Origin: JBKBKC01 sp046294265
GTDB taxonomy: Bacteria > Pseudomonadota > Alphaproteobacteria > Rhodobacterales > Rhodobacteraceae
DNA length: 64,000 nt
Direction: 5' to 3'
Assembly: GCA_046294265.1 (NCBI GenBank)
Contig: JBKBKC010000012.1
Coordinates: 62,001 to 126,000 of the forward strand
Shown: piece by piece, positions 26,287-35,243 of the stretch
How the letters are laid out: each line of letters starts with the position of its first letter
Position numbering within the stretch: the stretch's first letter is position 1
Program-made: the position numbers and the translations under genes
Notes under the pieces: model-generated
Seen by the model: only the letters and a program-made list of their open reading frames with translations
What the model was told of the DNA's origin: nothing
Databases searched by the model: none

Positions 26287-26437
26287 TCCGCCACAATCGC
26301 TTGCGGCGCTGCGGGAATCGCCGACTGCATGTTGCGGTCGGGTTGCGCGGTAGGGCGTTCTGCACTATGCGTCACCTCCCGTGATGACGCGCATCGCACG
26401 CCCCCGAATCGGGTGGCGGAATTCACGGGGGGACCCC

Positions 26438-28081
26438 ATGGCCAGATATGTCTTCATCACCGGCGGGGTGGTGTCCTCGCTGGGCAAGGGCCTTGCCTCC
26501 GCCGCCCTCGGCGCCCTCCTGCAGGCGCGCGGCTTTTCCGTCCGCCTGCGCAAGCTCGACCCCTACCTGAACGTTGATCCCGGCACGATGTCGCCCTTTG
26601 AACATGGCGAGGTGTTCGTCACCGATGACGGTGCGGAAACCGACCTCGACCTTGGCCATTACGAACGCTTCACCGGCGTCCACGCCCGGCGCACCGACAG
26701 CATCTCCTCCGGCCGCATCTACTCCAACGTGCTGGAGAAGGAGCGGCGCGGGGACTATCTGGGGAAAACCATCCAGGTGATCCCCCACGTCACCAACGAG
26801 ATCAAGGATTTCATCAAGATCGGCGATGACGAGACGGATTTCATGCTGTGCGAGATCGGCGGCACCGTGGGCGACATCGAGGGCCTGCCGTTCTTCGAGG
26901 CGATCCGCCAGTTCGCCCAGGATCGCGCGCGCGGGCAATGCATCTTCATGCACCTCACGCTCTTGCCCTACCTCGCGGCCAGCGGTGAGCTGAAAACCAA
27001 ACCCACCCAGCACTCGGTCAAGGAACTGCGCTCCATCGGCCTGCAACCCGATGTGTTGGTCTGCCGCTCCGAACACCCGATCCCGGACAAGGAGCGCGAC
27101 AAGATCGCGCTGTTCTGCAACGTCCGCCCCGAGGCCGTGATCCCCGCCTATGACCTGAAGTCGATCTATGAGGCCCCCATGGCCTATCACCGCGCAGGGC
27201 TGGACCAGGCCGTGCTCGACGCCTTCGGGATCAGCCCCGCCCCGCGCCCCAACCTCGCGCGGTGGGAGGATGTGATGGACCGCCTGACCCATGCCGAAGG
27301 CGAGGTGCGCGTGGCCATCGTGGGCAAATACACCCAGCTTGAGGATGCCTACAAATCCATCGCCGAGGCGCTGACCCACGGCGGCATGGCGAACCGGACA
27401 AGGGTGCGCGCCGAATGGATCGACGCCGAAATCTTTGAACGCGAAGACCCCGCGCCGTATCTGGAAGGGTTTCACGCCATCCTCGTGCCCGGCGGCTTTG
27501 GCGAGCGCGGGACGGAAGGCAAGATCAAGGCCGCGCAGTTCGCGCGCGAAAAGCGCATCCCCTATCTCGGCATCTGCCTTGGCATGCAGATGGCGGTGAT
27601 CGAGGCCGCGCGCAACATGGCCGGCGTGGCCGACGCCGGGTCCGAGGAGTTCGACCACGAGGCGGGGGCGCGTCGCTTTACCCCCGTGGTCTATCACCTC
27701 AAGGAATGGGTGCAGGGCAACCACCGGGTGGAGCGCAAGGTCGGCGACGACAAGGGCGGCACGATGCGGCTGGGGGCCTATACCGCCAACCTCGCGGCGG
27801 GATCGAAGGTCGCGCAGGTTTACGGCGGCACGGTGATCGAGGAACGCCACCGCCACCGCTATGAGGTGGACATCCGCTATCGCGACCGGCTGGAGGCTTG
27901 CGGGCTCATGTTCTCCGGCATGTCCCCCGATGGCCGCCTGCCGGAAATCGTCGAGGTGCAGGATCACCCCTGGTTCATCGGCGTGCAGTTCCACCCCGAG
28001 CTGAAATCCAAACCCTTCGCCCCGCATCCCCTGTTCGCCGATTTCATCCGCGCGGCGGTCGAGGGGGCGCGGCTGGTGTAA
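26438..28081 (+). CDS. pyrG: CTP synthase
   Basis: A 547-residue enzyme making CTP from UTP with ATP and glutamine. The N-terminal amidoligase domain starts YVFITGGVVSSLGKG; the C-terminal glutamine amidotransferase domain has the nucleophile Cys in LGICLGMQ near residue 382. The start at MARYVFITGG follows GGGGGGACC, a close Shine-Dalgarno. The upstream in-frame ATG at 26381 would add 19 residues not seen in the family. Confidence 0.97.
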   Translation: MARYVFITGGVVSSLGKGLASAALGALLQARGFSVRLRKLDPYLNVDPGTMSPFEHGEVFVTDDGAETDLDLGHYERFTGVHARRTDSISSGRIYSNVLEKERRGDYLGKTIQVIPHVTNEIKDFIKIGDDETDFMLCEIGGTVGDIEGLPFFEAIRQFAQDRARGQCIFMHLTLLPYLAASGELKTKPTQHSVKELRSIGLQPDVLVCRSEHPIPDKERDKIALFCNVRPEAVIPAYDLKSIYEAPMAYHRAGLDQAVLDAFGISPAPRPNLARWEDVMDRLTHAEGEVRVAIVGKYTQLEDAYKSIAEALTHGGMANRTRVRAEWIDAEIFEREDPAPYLEGFHAILVPGGFGERGTEGKIKAAQFAREKRIPYLGICLGMQMAVIEAARNMAGVADAGSEEFDHEAGARRFTPVVYHLKEWVQGNHRVERKVGDDKGGTMRLGAYTANLAAGSKVAQVYGGTVIEERHRHRYEVDIRYRDRLEACGLMFSGMSPDGRLPEIVEVQDHPWFIGVQFHPELKSKPFAPHPLFADFIRAAVEGARLV

Positions 28082-28180
28082 CCCGGGATAATCCTGCAAG
28101 GCCAGACACCGGGACCATGCTGCGGGACCATGCTGCATGGCCCGACCCGTGGCCGCGCCTCCAACAGCGCAAGCAGACGG

Positions 28181-29890
28181 TCAGGCGGGCGTCCGCCCCG
28201 CGCGATAGGCCTCCAGCGCCGCCTCCACCCCGGTCGAAAAGGTCACCTCCGGCGGCCGCACCCCATGGGTCAACAGCGCCCGCCGGATCTCGGGCGAGGC
28301 GCCGACGACGAACAGCCGCACGCCGCGTTTCCTGGCCTTCACCGCCAGCCCCTCGACCACATTGGCCCCGGTCGAATCCAGAAACGGCACCGCCGCGAAA
28401 TCCAGCACCAGCGCCCGGTGCGTGTCCGAGATCCGGTCCAGCACCGACCCGATGGAGGCCGCCGCGCCAAAGAAAAACGCCCCCCGGATGTGATAGATCA
28501 CCACCTCGGGGTTGGCCGCGCGCGCCTCGTCGTAAACCCGGCCCTCATCCACCCGGTCGCCCACCACAAACGGCACCTCCGTCTCCACCTCCGCCGCCTT
28601 GCTCATCCGCGCGATGAACAGCACCGCCCCCAAAAGGAACCCCACCACGATGGCCTCGGTCAGGTCGCGGAAGATGGTCAGGAAGAACGTCGCCCCCAGC
28701 ACCGTCGCATCGCCCCAGCCCGACCGGATCAGCACCCGGATCGCGGGCTTTTCGATCATGTTCCAGGCGACCACCGCCAGAACCCCCGCCAGCGCCGCCA
28801 GCGGGATGAATGACAAGAGGGGTGCCGCGAGCAACATGAAGGCCAGCAAGAACACCGCATGCAGCATCCCCGCCACCGGCCCATGCGCCCCCGCCCGCAC
28901 GTTGGTCGCGGTGCGCGCGATGGTGCCCGTCACGCAGAACCCCCCCATCACCGCGGCCCCGATATTGGCCACACCCTGCGCCACCAGTTCGCAGTTCGAC
29001 CGGTGCCGCCGCCCCGTCATCCCGTCCGCCACCACCGCCGACAACAGCGACTCGATCGATCCCAGCAGCGTGAAGCTGATCGCCGCGGGCAGCACCGCCA
29101 TCACCTTGGCCCAGCTGATCTCGGGCAGCGTGGGCACCGGCAGGGTGGACGGAATGCCGCCAAACCGCGTGCCGATCGTCTCCACCGGCAGCCCCAGCGC
29201 CCAGACCGCCGCCGCCCCGCCCGCCACCGCAATCAGCATCCCCGGCCAATGCGGCCGAACCTGCCGCAGCCCCACGATCACCGCCACCGTCGCCCCCGCC
29301 AGCGCCACCGCCGCCGGCGTCATCGTGGGCATCGCAGCCCAGAGCGCGGGCAGCTTTTCCAACAGCGGCCCGGGTTCGGCCGCCAGCGTCAGCCCCAGCA
29401 ATTCCTTGATCTGGCTGGCGAAAATGATGACGGCGATCCCGGCCGTGAACCCCACCGTCACCGGAAACGGGATGAACTTGATATAGGTGCCCAGGCGCAA
29501 GGCCCCCACCGCCATCAGCATCAGCCCCGACAGGAAGGTGGCCAGCACCAGCCCGTCCATCCCGTGCATCGCCACGGTCGAGGCGACGAGCACGATGAAC
29601 GCCCCCGCCGGCCCGCCGATCTGAAACCGCGATCCGCCCAGCATCGACACCAGAAACCCGCCCACAATGGCGGTGATCAGGCCCTGCGCGGGGCTCGCCC
29701 CCGAGGCAATCGCAATCGCCATCGACAGGGGCAGCGCGACGATGGCCACCGTCAGCCCCGCAATCGCATCGGCCCGGAACTGCGCCGCGCCATAGCCCTC
29801 GCGCAGCACCGTCACAAGCTTGGGCGTGAACAGGTCCACCGTCGCCGCGTCGTCATGCTCGCCCCGCCGGGCGCCCCCGCGCGATGTCAT
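28181..29890 (-). CDS. SulP family anion transporter with STAS domain
   Basis: A 569-residue inner-membrane protein. Residues about 20-420 contain the SulP core of 10-14 hydrophobic helices (DAIAGLTVAIVALPLSMAIAIASG near 38-61). The C-terminal STAS domain (about 450-565) includes LVLDFAAVPFLDSTGANVVEG, with the Asp-Ser-Thr phosphorylation-type site. SulP proteins carry sulfate, bicarbonate or other anions. The start overlaps the stop of an HTH regulator gene (ATGA), so the regulator probably controls this operon. Confidence 0.9.
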   Translation of the reverse strand: MTSRGGARRGEHDDAATVDLFTPKLVTVLREGYGAAQFRADAIAGLTVAIVALPLSMAIAIASGASPAQGLITAIVGGFLVSMLGGSRFQIGGPAGAFIVLVASTVAMHGMDGLVLATFLSGLMLMAVGALRLGTYIKFIPFPVTVGFTAGIAVIIFASQIKELLGLTLAAEPGPLLEKLPALWAAMPTMTPAAVALAGATVAVIVGLRQVRPHWPGMLIAVAGGAAAVWALGLPVETIGTRFGGIPSTLPVPTLPEISWAKVMAVLPAAISFTLLGSIESLLSAVVADGMTGRRHRSNCELVAQGVANIGAAVMGGFCVTGTIARTATNVRAGAHGPVAGMLHAVFLLAFMLLAAPLLSFIPLAALAGVLAVVAWNMIEKPAIRVLIRSGWGDATVLGATFFLTIFRDLTEAIVVGFLLGAVLFIARMSKAAEVETEVPFVVGDRVDEGRVYDEARAANPEVVIYHIRGAFFFGAAASIGSVLDRISDTHRALVLDFAAVPFLDSTGANVVEGLAVKARKRGVRLFVVGASPEIRRALLTHGVRPPEVTFSTGVEAALEAYRAGRTPA

Positions 29891-30192
29891 GCCTTTCCCT
29901 CCGACCCTGCGCGACCAAGCATATCCGCCACCACCTCGCCCCCCGGCGCCGCGCGCAGCCTCACCCCGCGCCCGCCCCCCTCGGAGGGCGCCCCCTCCGC
30001 GATCAGGTCCACCCCCATCGCCTCCAGCGCCGCAATCACCTTGACCAGACTGTCCACCACACCCCGCACCTGCCCGCCGCTTGCCTCCATCCGCTGGATC
30101 GTAGGCAAGGACAGGCCCGCCCGCGCGGCCAGTTGCCGCTGGTCGATCCCGATCAGGGCGCGCGCGGCGCGCAACTGGGCAGAGGTGATCAT
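29887..30192 (-). CDS. XRE-type helix-turn-helix regulator
   Basis: About 101 residues. The helix-turn-helix is at about 7-58 (LRAARALIGIDQRQLAARAG, then LSLPTIQRME), with conserved Gln, Ala and Gly of the Cro/CI fold. The C-terminus is a short Gly/Arg-rich tail. The start at MITSAQ is preferred to an upstream ATG at 30246 because homologues begin there. It overlaps the SulP gene by 4 bases and is likely autoregulated with it. No phage genes are near. Confidence 0.82.
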   Translation of the reverse strand: MITSAQLRAARALIGIDQRQLAARAGLSLPTIQRMEASGGQVRGVVDSLVKVIAALEAMGVDLIAEGAPSEGGGRGVRLRAAPGGEVVADMLGRAGSEGKA

Positions 30193-30380
30193 GCGCAAGG
30201 CACCCTTGGGCTGGGCCTGCGCGGCGCAGGCGAGGCGAATGCCCATGAACGGGCAATTCTGATATCCTATACATCACATGGCATGTTCCAGATGGCAACC
30301 CCCTTCCGTCCCCGCAACGGCCTGTTTGACACCGAGCCGCCGCCCCCCCACTCTGGCCCCCGCAACAACCGGGGGCGCGA

Positions 30381-31964
30381 ATGGACGACTGGTGGCGAGG
30401 TGCGGTGACCTATCAGGTCTATCCCCGGTCATTCATGGACAGCAACGGCGACGGGGTGGGCGACCTGCCGGGGCTGACCGCGCGCCTCGGCCATATCGCG
30501 GACCTCGGGGCCGATGCCGTCTGGCTCTCGCCCGTGTTCGCCTCGCCCATGGCCGACATGGGATATGACGTGTCCGACTACCACGCCATCGACCCGGTGT
30601 TCGGCACGCTGGCCGATTTCGACGCCATGGTGACCCGCGCCCATGCGCTCGGCCTCAAGGTCATCATCGACCAGGTGCTGTCCCATTCCTCCGACCAGCA
30701 CCCGTTTTTCGCGCAAAGCCGCATGAGCCGAAACAACCCCAAATCCGACTGGTATGTCTGGGCCGACCCCCGCCATGATGGCAGCCCGCCCACCAACTGG
30801 CTTTCGGTCTTTGGCGGCAGCGCCTGGACCTGGGATGCCCGCCGCCGCCAGTATTACCTGCACAACTTCCTGTCCTGCCAGCCGGATTTCAACTTTCACA
30901 ACCCCGATGTTCAGGACTGGCATCTGGACAACATGCGCTTCTGGCTGGACCGGGGCGTGGACGGCTTTCGCCTCGATACCGTCAACTACTATTTCCACGA
31001 CCCCCGCTTGCGCGACAACCCCGCCGACCCGCGCGACAAGCCCGAACCCGACTCCAACCCCTACGAAATGCAATACCACCTGTTCGACAAGAACCGCCCC
31101 GAAAACCTGGCCTGGCTGGCCCGCATCCGCGCCCTGACCGACAGCTACGACGCCCGCACCACGGTCGGCGAAGTGGGCGAAAGCCACCATGCCGTGCAGA
31201 TCATGGGCGACTACACCGCGCCGGGCCTTTTGCACCAATGCTATTCGTTCGAACTCATGGGCCGCGACTATTCCGCTGCGGCCTTCCGCAGCCGGATCGA
31301 GGGGTTCCTGCGCGGCGCGCCCCAGGGTTGGCCGATGTGGGCCTTTTCCAACCACGACGTGCCGCGCCATGTCACCCGCTGGGCCACGCATGGGATCACC
31401 CCGCAGGCACTTGCCAAACAGGCGGCGGCGCTCCTCCTGTCCCTGCCCGGCTCGATCTGCCTCTGGCAGGGCGAGGAGCTTGGCCAGACCGACACCGAAC
31501 TTGCGCTGGATGAACTGACCGACCCCCAGGGCATCGCCTTCTGGCCCGCCCCCGTGGGGCGCGACAATACCCGCACACCGATGGTCTGGGATGCCTCGCC
31601 CCATGGCGGCTTTACGACCGGAACGCCGTGGCTGCCGGTCAAGGCCCCCCAACTGGCCCGCCATGTTGCGGGCCAGCAGGATGATCCCGGCTCGGTCCTG
31701 TCCTACTACCGCGCGATGCTGGCCTTTCGCCGCGCCACACCCGCGCTGCGGCGGGGGCCCACCACCTTCCACGACCTGCCCGAGCCGGTGCTGGCCTTCA
31801 CGCGGGGCGACCTGCTTTGCGTGTTCAACCTCTCGCCCAACCCGCAAAGCCTCACCGTCACCGCCCCGCCCCAAGGCCCCTCACAGGCCGCCACCCACCA
31901 GGGCACCACCCTGCACCTTGGCCCAAATGGCCTGGCCTTCCTGCCCGGCGGGGCGTTGCGTTAA
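30381..31964 (+). CDS. GH13 alpha-glucosidase
   Basis: A 527-residue cytoplasmic alpha-amylase-family enzyme. Catalytic residues: nucleophile Asp199 (GFRLDTVN), acid/base Glu264 (TVGEVGE), and Asp326 (FSNHDVPR). DPVFGTLADFD near 71 and the QPDFNFHNP block are typical of GH13 subfamily 23 alpha-glucosidases and oligo-1,6-glucosidases. No signal peptide is seen. No sugar transporter or regulator adjoins it, so the substrate (maltose, isomaltose or sucrose-like) is open. The ATG lies in a 188-base gap divergent from the HTH gene. Confidence 0.9.
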   Translation: MDDWWRGAVTYQVYPRSFMDSNGDGVGDLPGLTARLGHIADLGADAVWLSPVFASPMADMGYDVSDYHAIDPVFGTLADFDAMVTRAHALGLKVIIDQVLSHSSDQHPFFAQSRMSRNNPKSDWYVWADPRHDGSPPTNWLSVFGGSAWTWDARRRQYYLHNFLSCQPDFNFHNPDVQDWHLDNMRFWLDRGVDGFRLDTVNYYFHDPRLRDNPADPRDKPEPDSNPYEMQYHLFDKNRPENLAWLARIRALTDSYDARTTVGEVGESHHAVQIMGDYTAPGLLHQCYSFELMGRDYSAAAFRSRIEGFLRGAPQGWPMWAFSNHDVPRHVTRWATHGITPQALAKQAAALLLSLPGSICLWQGEELGQTDTELALDELTDPQGIAFWPAPVGRDNTRTPMVWDASPHGGFTTGTPWLPVKAPQLARHVAGQQDDPGSVLSYYRAMLAFRRATPALRRGPTTFHDLPEPVLAFTRGDLLCVFNLSPNPQSLTVTAPPQGPSQAATHQGTTLHLGPNGLAFLPGGALR

Positions 31965-32056
31965 CCAGGCCCCCACCGCACCCCGTGTCGGGACGCAAAA
32001 CCGACGCAAAACCGACGCCCGCGGGACGGATGCCAGACGCAAAAAATCCAGCCGGA

Positions 32057-32467
32057 TCAGCCGTTAACACCCGGTTCGTGCGGGTGTATCGCCAGATCGT
32101 CCAGGATCGGGCAATCGGGCCGCGCATCGCCGTGACAGGACGCCACCAGATGCCGCAGCGTGCCCCGCAGCGACTCCAGCGCCGCGATCTTGCCCTCGAT
32201 CTCGTCCAGATGCCGCCCGGCAATCGCCTTCACATCCGCACTCGCCCGCCCCTTGTCCTCATACAAGGACAACAGCACCCGGCAGTCCTCCAGCGCGAAC
32301 CCCAAGGCGCGGGCCCGCGCCAGAAACGCCAGCTTCATCACGTCGCTGTCGCGGAACGCGCGGTATCCGTTGGCCTCGCGCAGCGGGCGGATCAGGCCCA
32401 CCTCCTCATAATAGCGGATGGTCTTGGGCGGCAGGCCCGACCGGTGCGCGGCGTCCTTGATGTTCAT
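32057..32467 (-). CDS. hmrR: Copper-responsive MerR regulator (CueR/HmrR type)
   Basis: A 136-residue MerR protein: helix-turn-helix at about 1-40 (NIKDAAHRSGLPPKTIRYYE), dimerisation helix at about 75-105, and the metal loop Cys111-x7-Cys119 that in CueR binds Cu(I). The start ATG overlaps the copA stop (ATGA), so it is the second gene of the copA operon. It probably activates the two long-spacer promoters upstream of copA and of the divergent HMA gene. Confidence 0.9.
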   Translation of the reverse strand: MNIKDAAHRSGLPPKTIRYYEEVGLIRPLREANGYRAFRDSDVMKLAFLARARALGFALEDCRVLLSLYEDKGRASADVKAIAGRHLDEIEGKIAALESLRGTLRHLVASCHGDARPDCPILDDLAIHPHEPGVNG

Positions 32468-34902
32468 GCGCGCGCCTCCCTGACAGGCTGAATATACCGC
32501 AATCTCAGGGCGTTGGCGATCACGCACAGGCTGGATGCCGCCATCGCCCCCGCAGCCAGCATGGGCGAGATCTGCACCCCCATCACCGGATACAGAACCC
32601 CCGCCGCCACCGGGATCAGCGCCGCGTTGTATCCGAACGCCCAGACCAGATTCTGCCGGATGTTGCGCATCACCGCCTCGCTCAGGCGCAGCGCGGTCGC
32701 CACCCCGGCCAGATCGCCGCGCATCAACACCACATCCGCCGCCGCGATCGCCACATCCGTGCCGGTGCCCACCGCAACCCCGGTATCGGCGGCGGCCAGC
32801 GCCGGGGCATCGTTGATCCCGTCGCCCACAAAGGCGACCTTCCCCCCCGCCTGCAAGGCCCGCACGGCCTCGACCTTGCCCCCCGGCAGAACCCCCGCGA
32901 TAACCTGTTGAATCCCCAGCACTTTCGCTACGGCCTGCGCGGTGGCCTCCGCATCGCCCGTCACCATCGCCACCTCGCGCCCCCCCGCCCGCAGCGCAGC
33001 CAGGGCCTCGGCCGCCCCCTGCTTCACCGGGTCCGAAACGGCGATCAATGCCACCGCAACCCCCTCCGCCACAACGAAAAACGCCGTCCGCCCAAGGCCC
33101 GCCAACCGCTCTCCCTCGGCCTCCAGCGCACCCGTCGCCACCCCGTCACGCACCAGCATCCGCAGCGCGCCCACAGCCACCCGCCGGCCCTCCACCAGCC
33201 CGGAAACCCCATAGCCCGGCTCGGCCCGGAACCCCTCGACAGCAGGCACCGCAAGCCCCCGCAAGCCTGCCTCCGCCACCACCGCCCGGCTGATCGGATG
33301 CTCCGATCCGGCCTCTACCGCCGCCGCCAGCCGCAGCACCTCGTCCCGCGCAACCCCTTCCGCCACAACGATTTCCGTCACCGCAGGGCGGCCTTCGGTC
33401 AAGGTTCCGGTCTTGTCAAAGGCCACCACCCGCGCCTCGGCCAGCCCCTGCAACGCCTCGCCCTTGCGGAACAGAACCCCCAGCGCGGCCGCCCGCCCCG
33501 TGCCCACCATGATCGACACCGGCACCGCCAGCCCCATCGCGCAGGGGCAGGCCACGATCAGCACCGACACCCCCGCCACAAGCGCGTGGGGCAGCACAGG
33601 CTCCGGCCCGAACACCAGCCACGCCGCCACCGTCACCACCGCCACCACCAGCACCATCGGAACGAACCAGGCTGTGACCCGGTTCACCATATCCTGCACC
33701 GGCAACCGCGCGCCCTGCGCCTCTTCCACCATCCGCGCGATGCGCGCAAGCATGGTATCCGCGCCCACCCCGGTTGCCCGAAAGGTCAAGGATCCCAAAC
33801 CGTTGACACATCCCGCCGTCACCGTATCGCCCGCGCCCTTGGCCACCGGCACAGGCTCGCCCGTCAGCATGCTTTCGTCCACATGGCTGGTCCCGGCCGT
33901 TACCACGCCGTCCACCGCCACCCGCGCGCCGGGGGCCAGATGCAGCAGGTCGCCCACCCGCACCTCGGCCACCGGCACCTCGATCACCGCCCCGCCCCGC
34001 TCGACGCGCGCCACAGGCGGGGCCAGCGCCATCAGCCCGCGGATCGCCGCCCCCGCCTGCCCCTTGGCCCGCGCCTCCATCCAGCGCCCCGCAAGGATCA
34101 GCGTCACGATCACCGCCGCCGCCTCGAACCAGACCGCGCGCGCCGCTTCCGGCAACAGGGCCGGGGCCACAAGTACCAGCAAGGAATAGACAAACGCCGA
34201 TCCCGCCCCCAGCAGGACCAGCGCATTCATGTCGGGCGAGCCCTTCAACAGTCCCGGAACGCCGTGACGGAAAAACCCCCGCCCCGGCCCCGCCAGCACC
34301 AGCGCCGTCAGCACCGCCTGCACCACCCAGACCGCCTGCATTCCCACCAGCCCGTGCAGCCAATGATGAAAGGCGGGCACCAGATGCCCCCCCATTTCCA
34401 GCACCACCACCGGCAGGGTCAGCGCGCCCGCCCACAGGAACCGGCCCCGCGCCCGCGCAATCTCTTCGGCCTGCCGGTCCACCCCCGGCCCGTCATCGCC
34501 CCGCAGAACGGCCGGATAGCCCATGTCTGCCAAGGCCTTGGCGAGATCATCACCGCCCTGCGCGCCCGCCAGAACCCGCACCCGCACCGTGCCATCCGCC
34601 AGATTGACCCGCGCGGACAGCACCCCCGGCAGCGCGCCCAGCCGTCCCTCCACCCGGGACACGCAGGAGGCGCAGGTCATCCCCTCCACCTCCAGCGTCA
34701 TGTCCTCCCTGCGCGCGGGAAATCCCGCCGCGTCAAGGGCTTCTGCGACCTCATGGGCCACGGCCCCTGCAGGCACCCGCACCGCGGCCGCCACCAGGTT
34801 GGCCGAGCCGCCACCCGCCACCCGCGCCAACACCCGGTCCACCCGCGCCACGCAGCCAGCGCAGGACATGCCGTCAATCTGAAATCCGTAACTGTCTCGC
34901 AT
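32464..34902 (-). CDS. copA: Cu(I)-exporting P-type ATPase
   Basis: About 812 residues. Two N-terminal metal-binding domains with CxxC: MSCAGC (Cys14, Cys17) and MTCASC near residue 80. The core has the CPC channel motif (VACPCAMG), DKTGTL phosphorylation loop, TGE loop and HP motif (SEHPISR). It pumps Cu(I) to the periplasm. The start at 34902 is chosen over 34920 because AAGGAGAG lies just before it and the promoter -10 leaves the first ATG at or upstream of the transcript start. It is followed by hmrR. Confidence 0.95.
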   Translation of the reverse strand: MRDSYGFQIDGMSCAGCVARVDRVLARVAGGGSANLVAAAVRVPAGAVAHEVAEALDAAGFPARREDMTLEVEGMTCASCVSRVEGRLGALPGVLSARVNLADGTVRVRVLAGAQGGDDLAKALADMGYPAVLRGDDGPGVDRQAEEIARARGRFLWAGALTLPVVVLEMGGHLVPAFHHWLHGLVGMQAVWVVQAVLTALVLAGPGRGFFRHGVPGLLKGSPDMNALVLLGAGSAFVYSLLVLVAPALLPEAARAVWFEAAAVIVTLILAGRWMEARAKGQAGAAIRGLMALAPPVARVERGGAVIEVPVAEVRVGDLLHLAPGARVAVDGVVTAGTSHVDESMLTGEPVPVAKGAGDTVTAGCVNGLGSLTFRATGVGADTMLARIARMVEEAQGARLPVQDMVNRVTAWFVPMVLVVAVVTVAAWLVFGPEPVLPHALVAGVSVLIVACPCAMGLAVPVSIMVGTGRAAALGVLFRKGEALQGLAEARVVAFDKTGTLTEGRPAVTEIVVAEGVARDEVLRLAAAVEAGSEHPISRAVVAEAGLRGLAVPAVEGFRAEPGYGVSGLVEGRRVAVGALRMLVRDGVATGALEAEGERLAGLGRTAFFVVAEGVAVALIAVSDPVKQGAAEALAALRAGGREVAMVTGDAEATAQAVAKVLGIQQVIAGVLPGGKVEAVRALQAGGKVAFVGDGINDAPALAAADTGVAVGTGTDVAIAAADVVLMRGDLAGVATALRLSEAVMRNIRQNLVWAFGYNAALIPVAAGVLYPVMGVQISPMLAAGAMAASSLCVIANALRLRYIQPVREARA

Positions 34903-34922
34903 CGGGCTCTCCTTTGCCATGT

Positions 34923-34953
34923 CAGATAGGGCTTCCCGTCACAGGAAGGTCAA
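34923..34953 (-). promoter_or_regulatory. HmrR/CueR-type promoter of copA
   Basis: On the minus strand TTGACC (-35), then a 19-bp spacer, then TATCTG (-10). The spacer holds the dyad CTTCC-N7-GGAAG (34932-34948). A 19-bp spacer with a central dyad is the hallmark of MerR-family activated promoters. Confidence 0.85.
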
Positions 34954-34976
34954 GGGGGGGGCACTCCAGATCGCGC

Positions 34977-35007
34977 TTGACCTTCGCCCCCGCGACAGGC
35001 CCTCATC
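34977..35007 (+). promoter_or_regulatory. Second, divergent HmrR-type promoter
   Basis: CTTGACCTTC (shared exactly with the copA promoter), then a GACAGGCC half-site and CTCATC at 19-bp spacing from TTGACC. It points toward the HMA gene at 35038. The dyad is weaker than at copA. Confidence 0.6.
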
Positions 35008-35037
35008 CGGCCTGTGGACCCAACGCGGAGTGACAGC

Positions 35038-35241
35038 ATGATTACCCTCAACGCCCCCGAAATGACCTGCGAATACGCTCAGGTCAGCGTGAAAAAGGCT
35101 GTCGCCAAAGTTGATCCGGGCGCGCGCGTGTCCGTTGGCATCGCCACGCGCCGGGTGACGGTGGCCATCGCCGCCAGGGCCGCCGCACTCATCGAAGCCC
35201 TTAATTCGGCGGAATTTCCTGCCGACTTGGCCGCTGATTAG
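35038..35241 (+). CDS. Small heavy-metal-associated (CopZ-like) protein with altered metal site
   Basis: A 67-residue HMA-fold protein (MITLNAPEMTC start, beta-alpha pattern). In CopZ-like chaperones the site is MxCxxC; here it is MTCEYA, so Cys11 is kept but the second cysteine is Ala14. It can hardly bind Cu(I) by the usual two-thiol mode. It lies divergent from copA with its own HmrR-like promoter, and GGAG stands 7 bases before the ATG. It may be a copper sensor or transfer protein with altered chemistry, or a decaying copy. It is followed 2 bases later by the TIM-barrel gene. Confidence 0.85.
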   Translation: MITLNAPEMTCEYAQVSVKKAVAKVDPGARVSVGIATRRVTVAIAARAAALIEALNSAEFPADLAAD

Positions 35242-35243
35242 CC

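Noticed and set aside
31990..32022. Short repeat of ACGCAAAACCG after the glucosidase gene
   Set aside because: Only two copies of 11 bases; it may be chance slippage and no function is evident.
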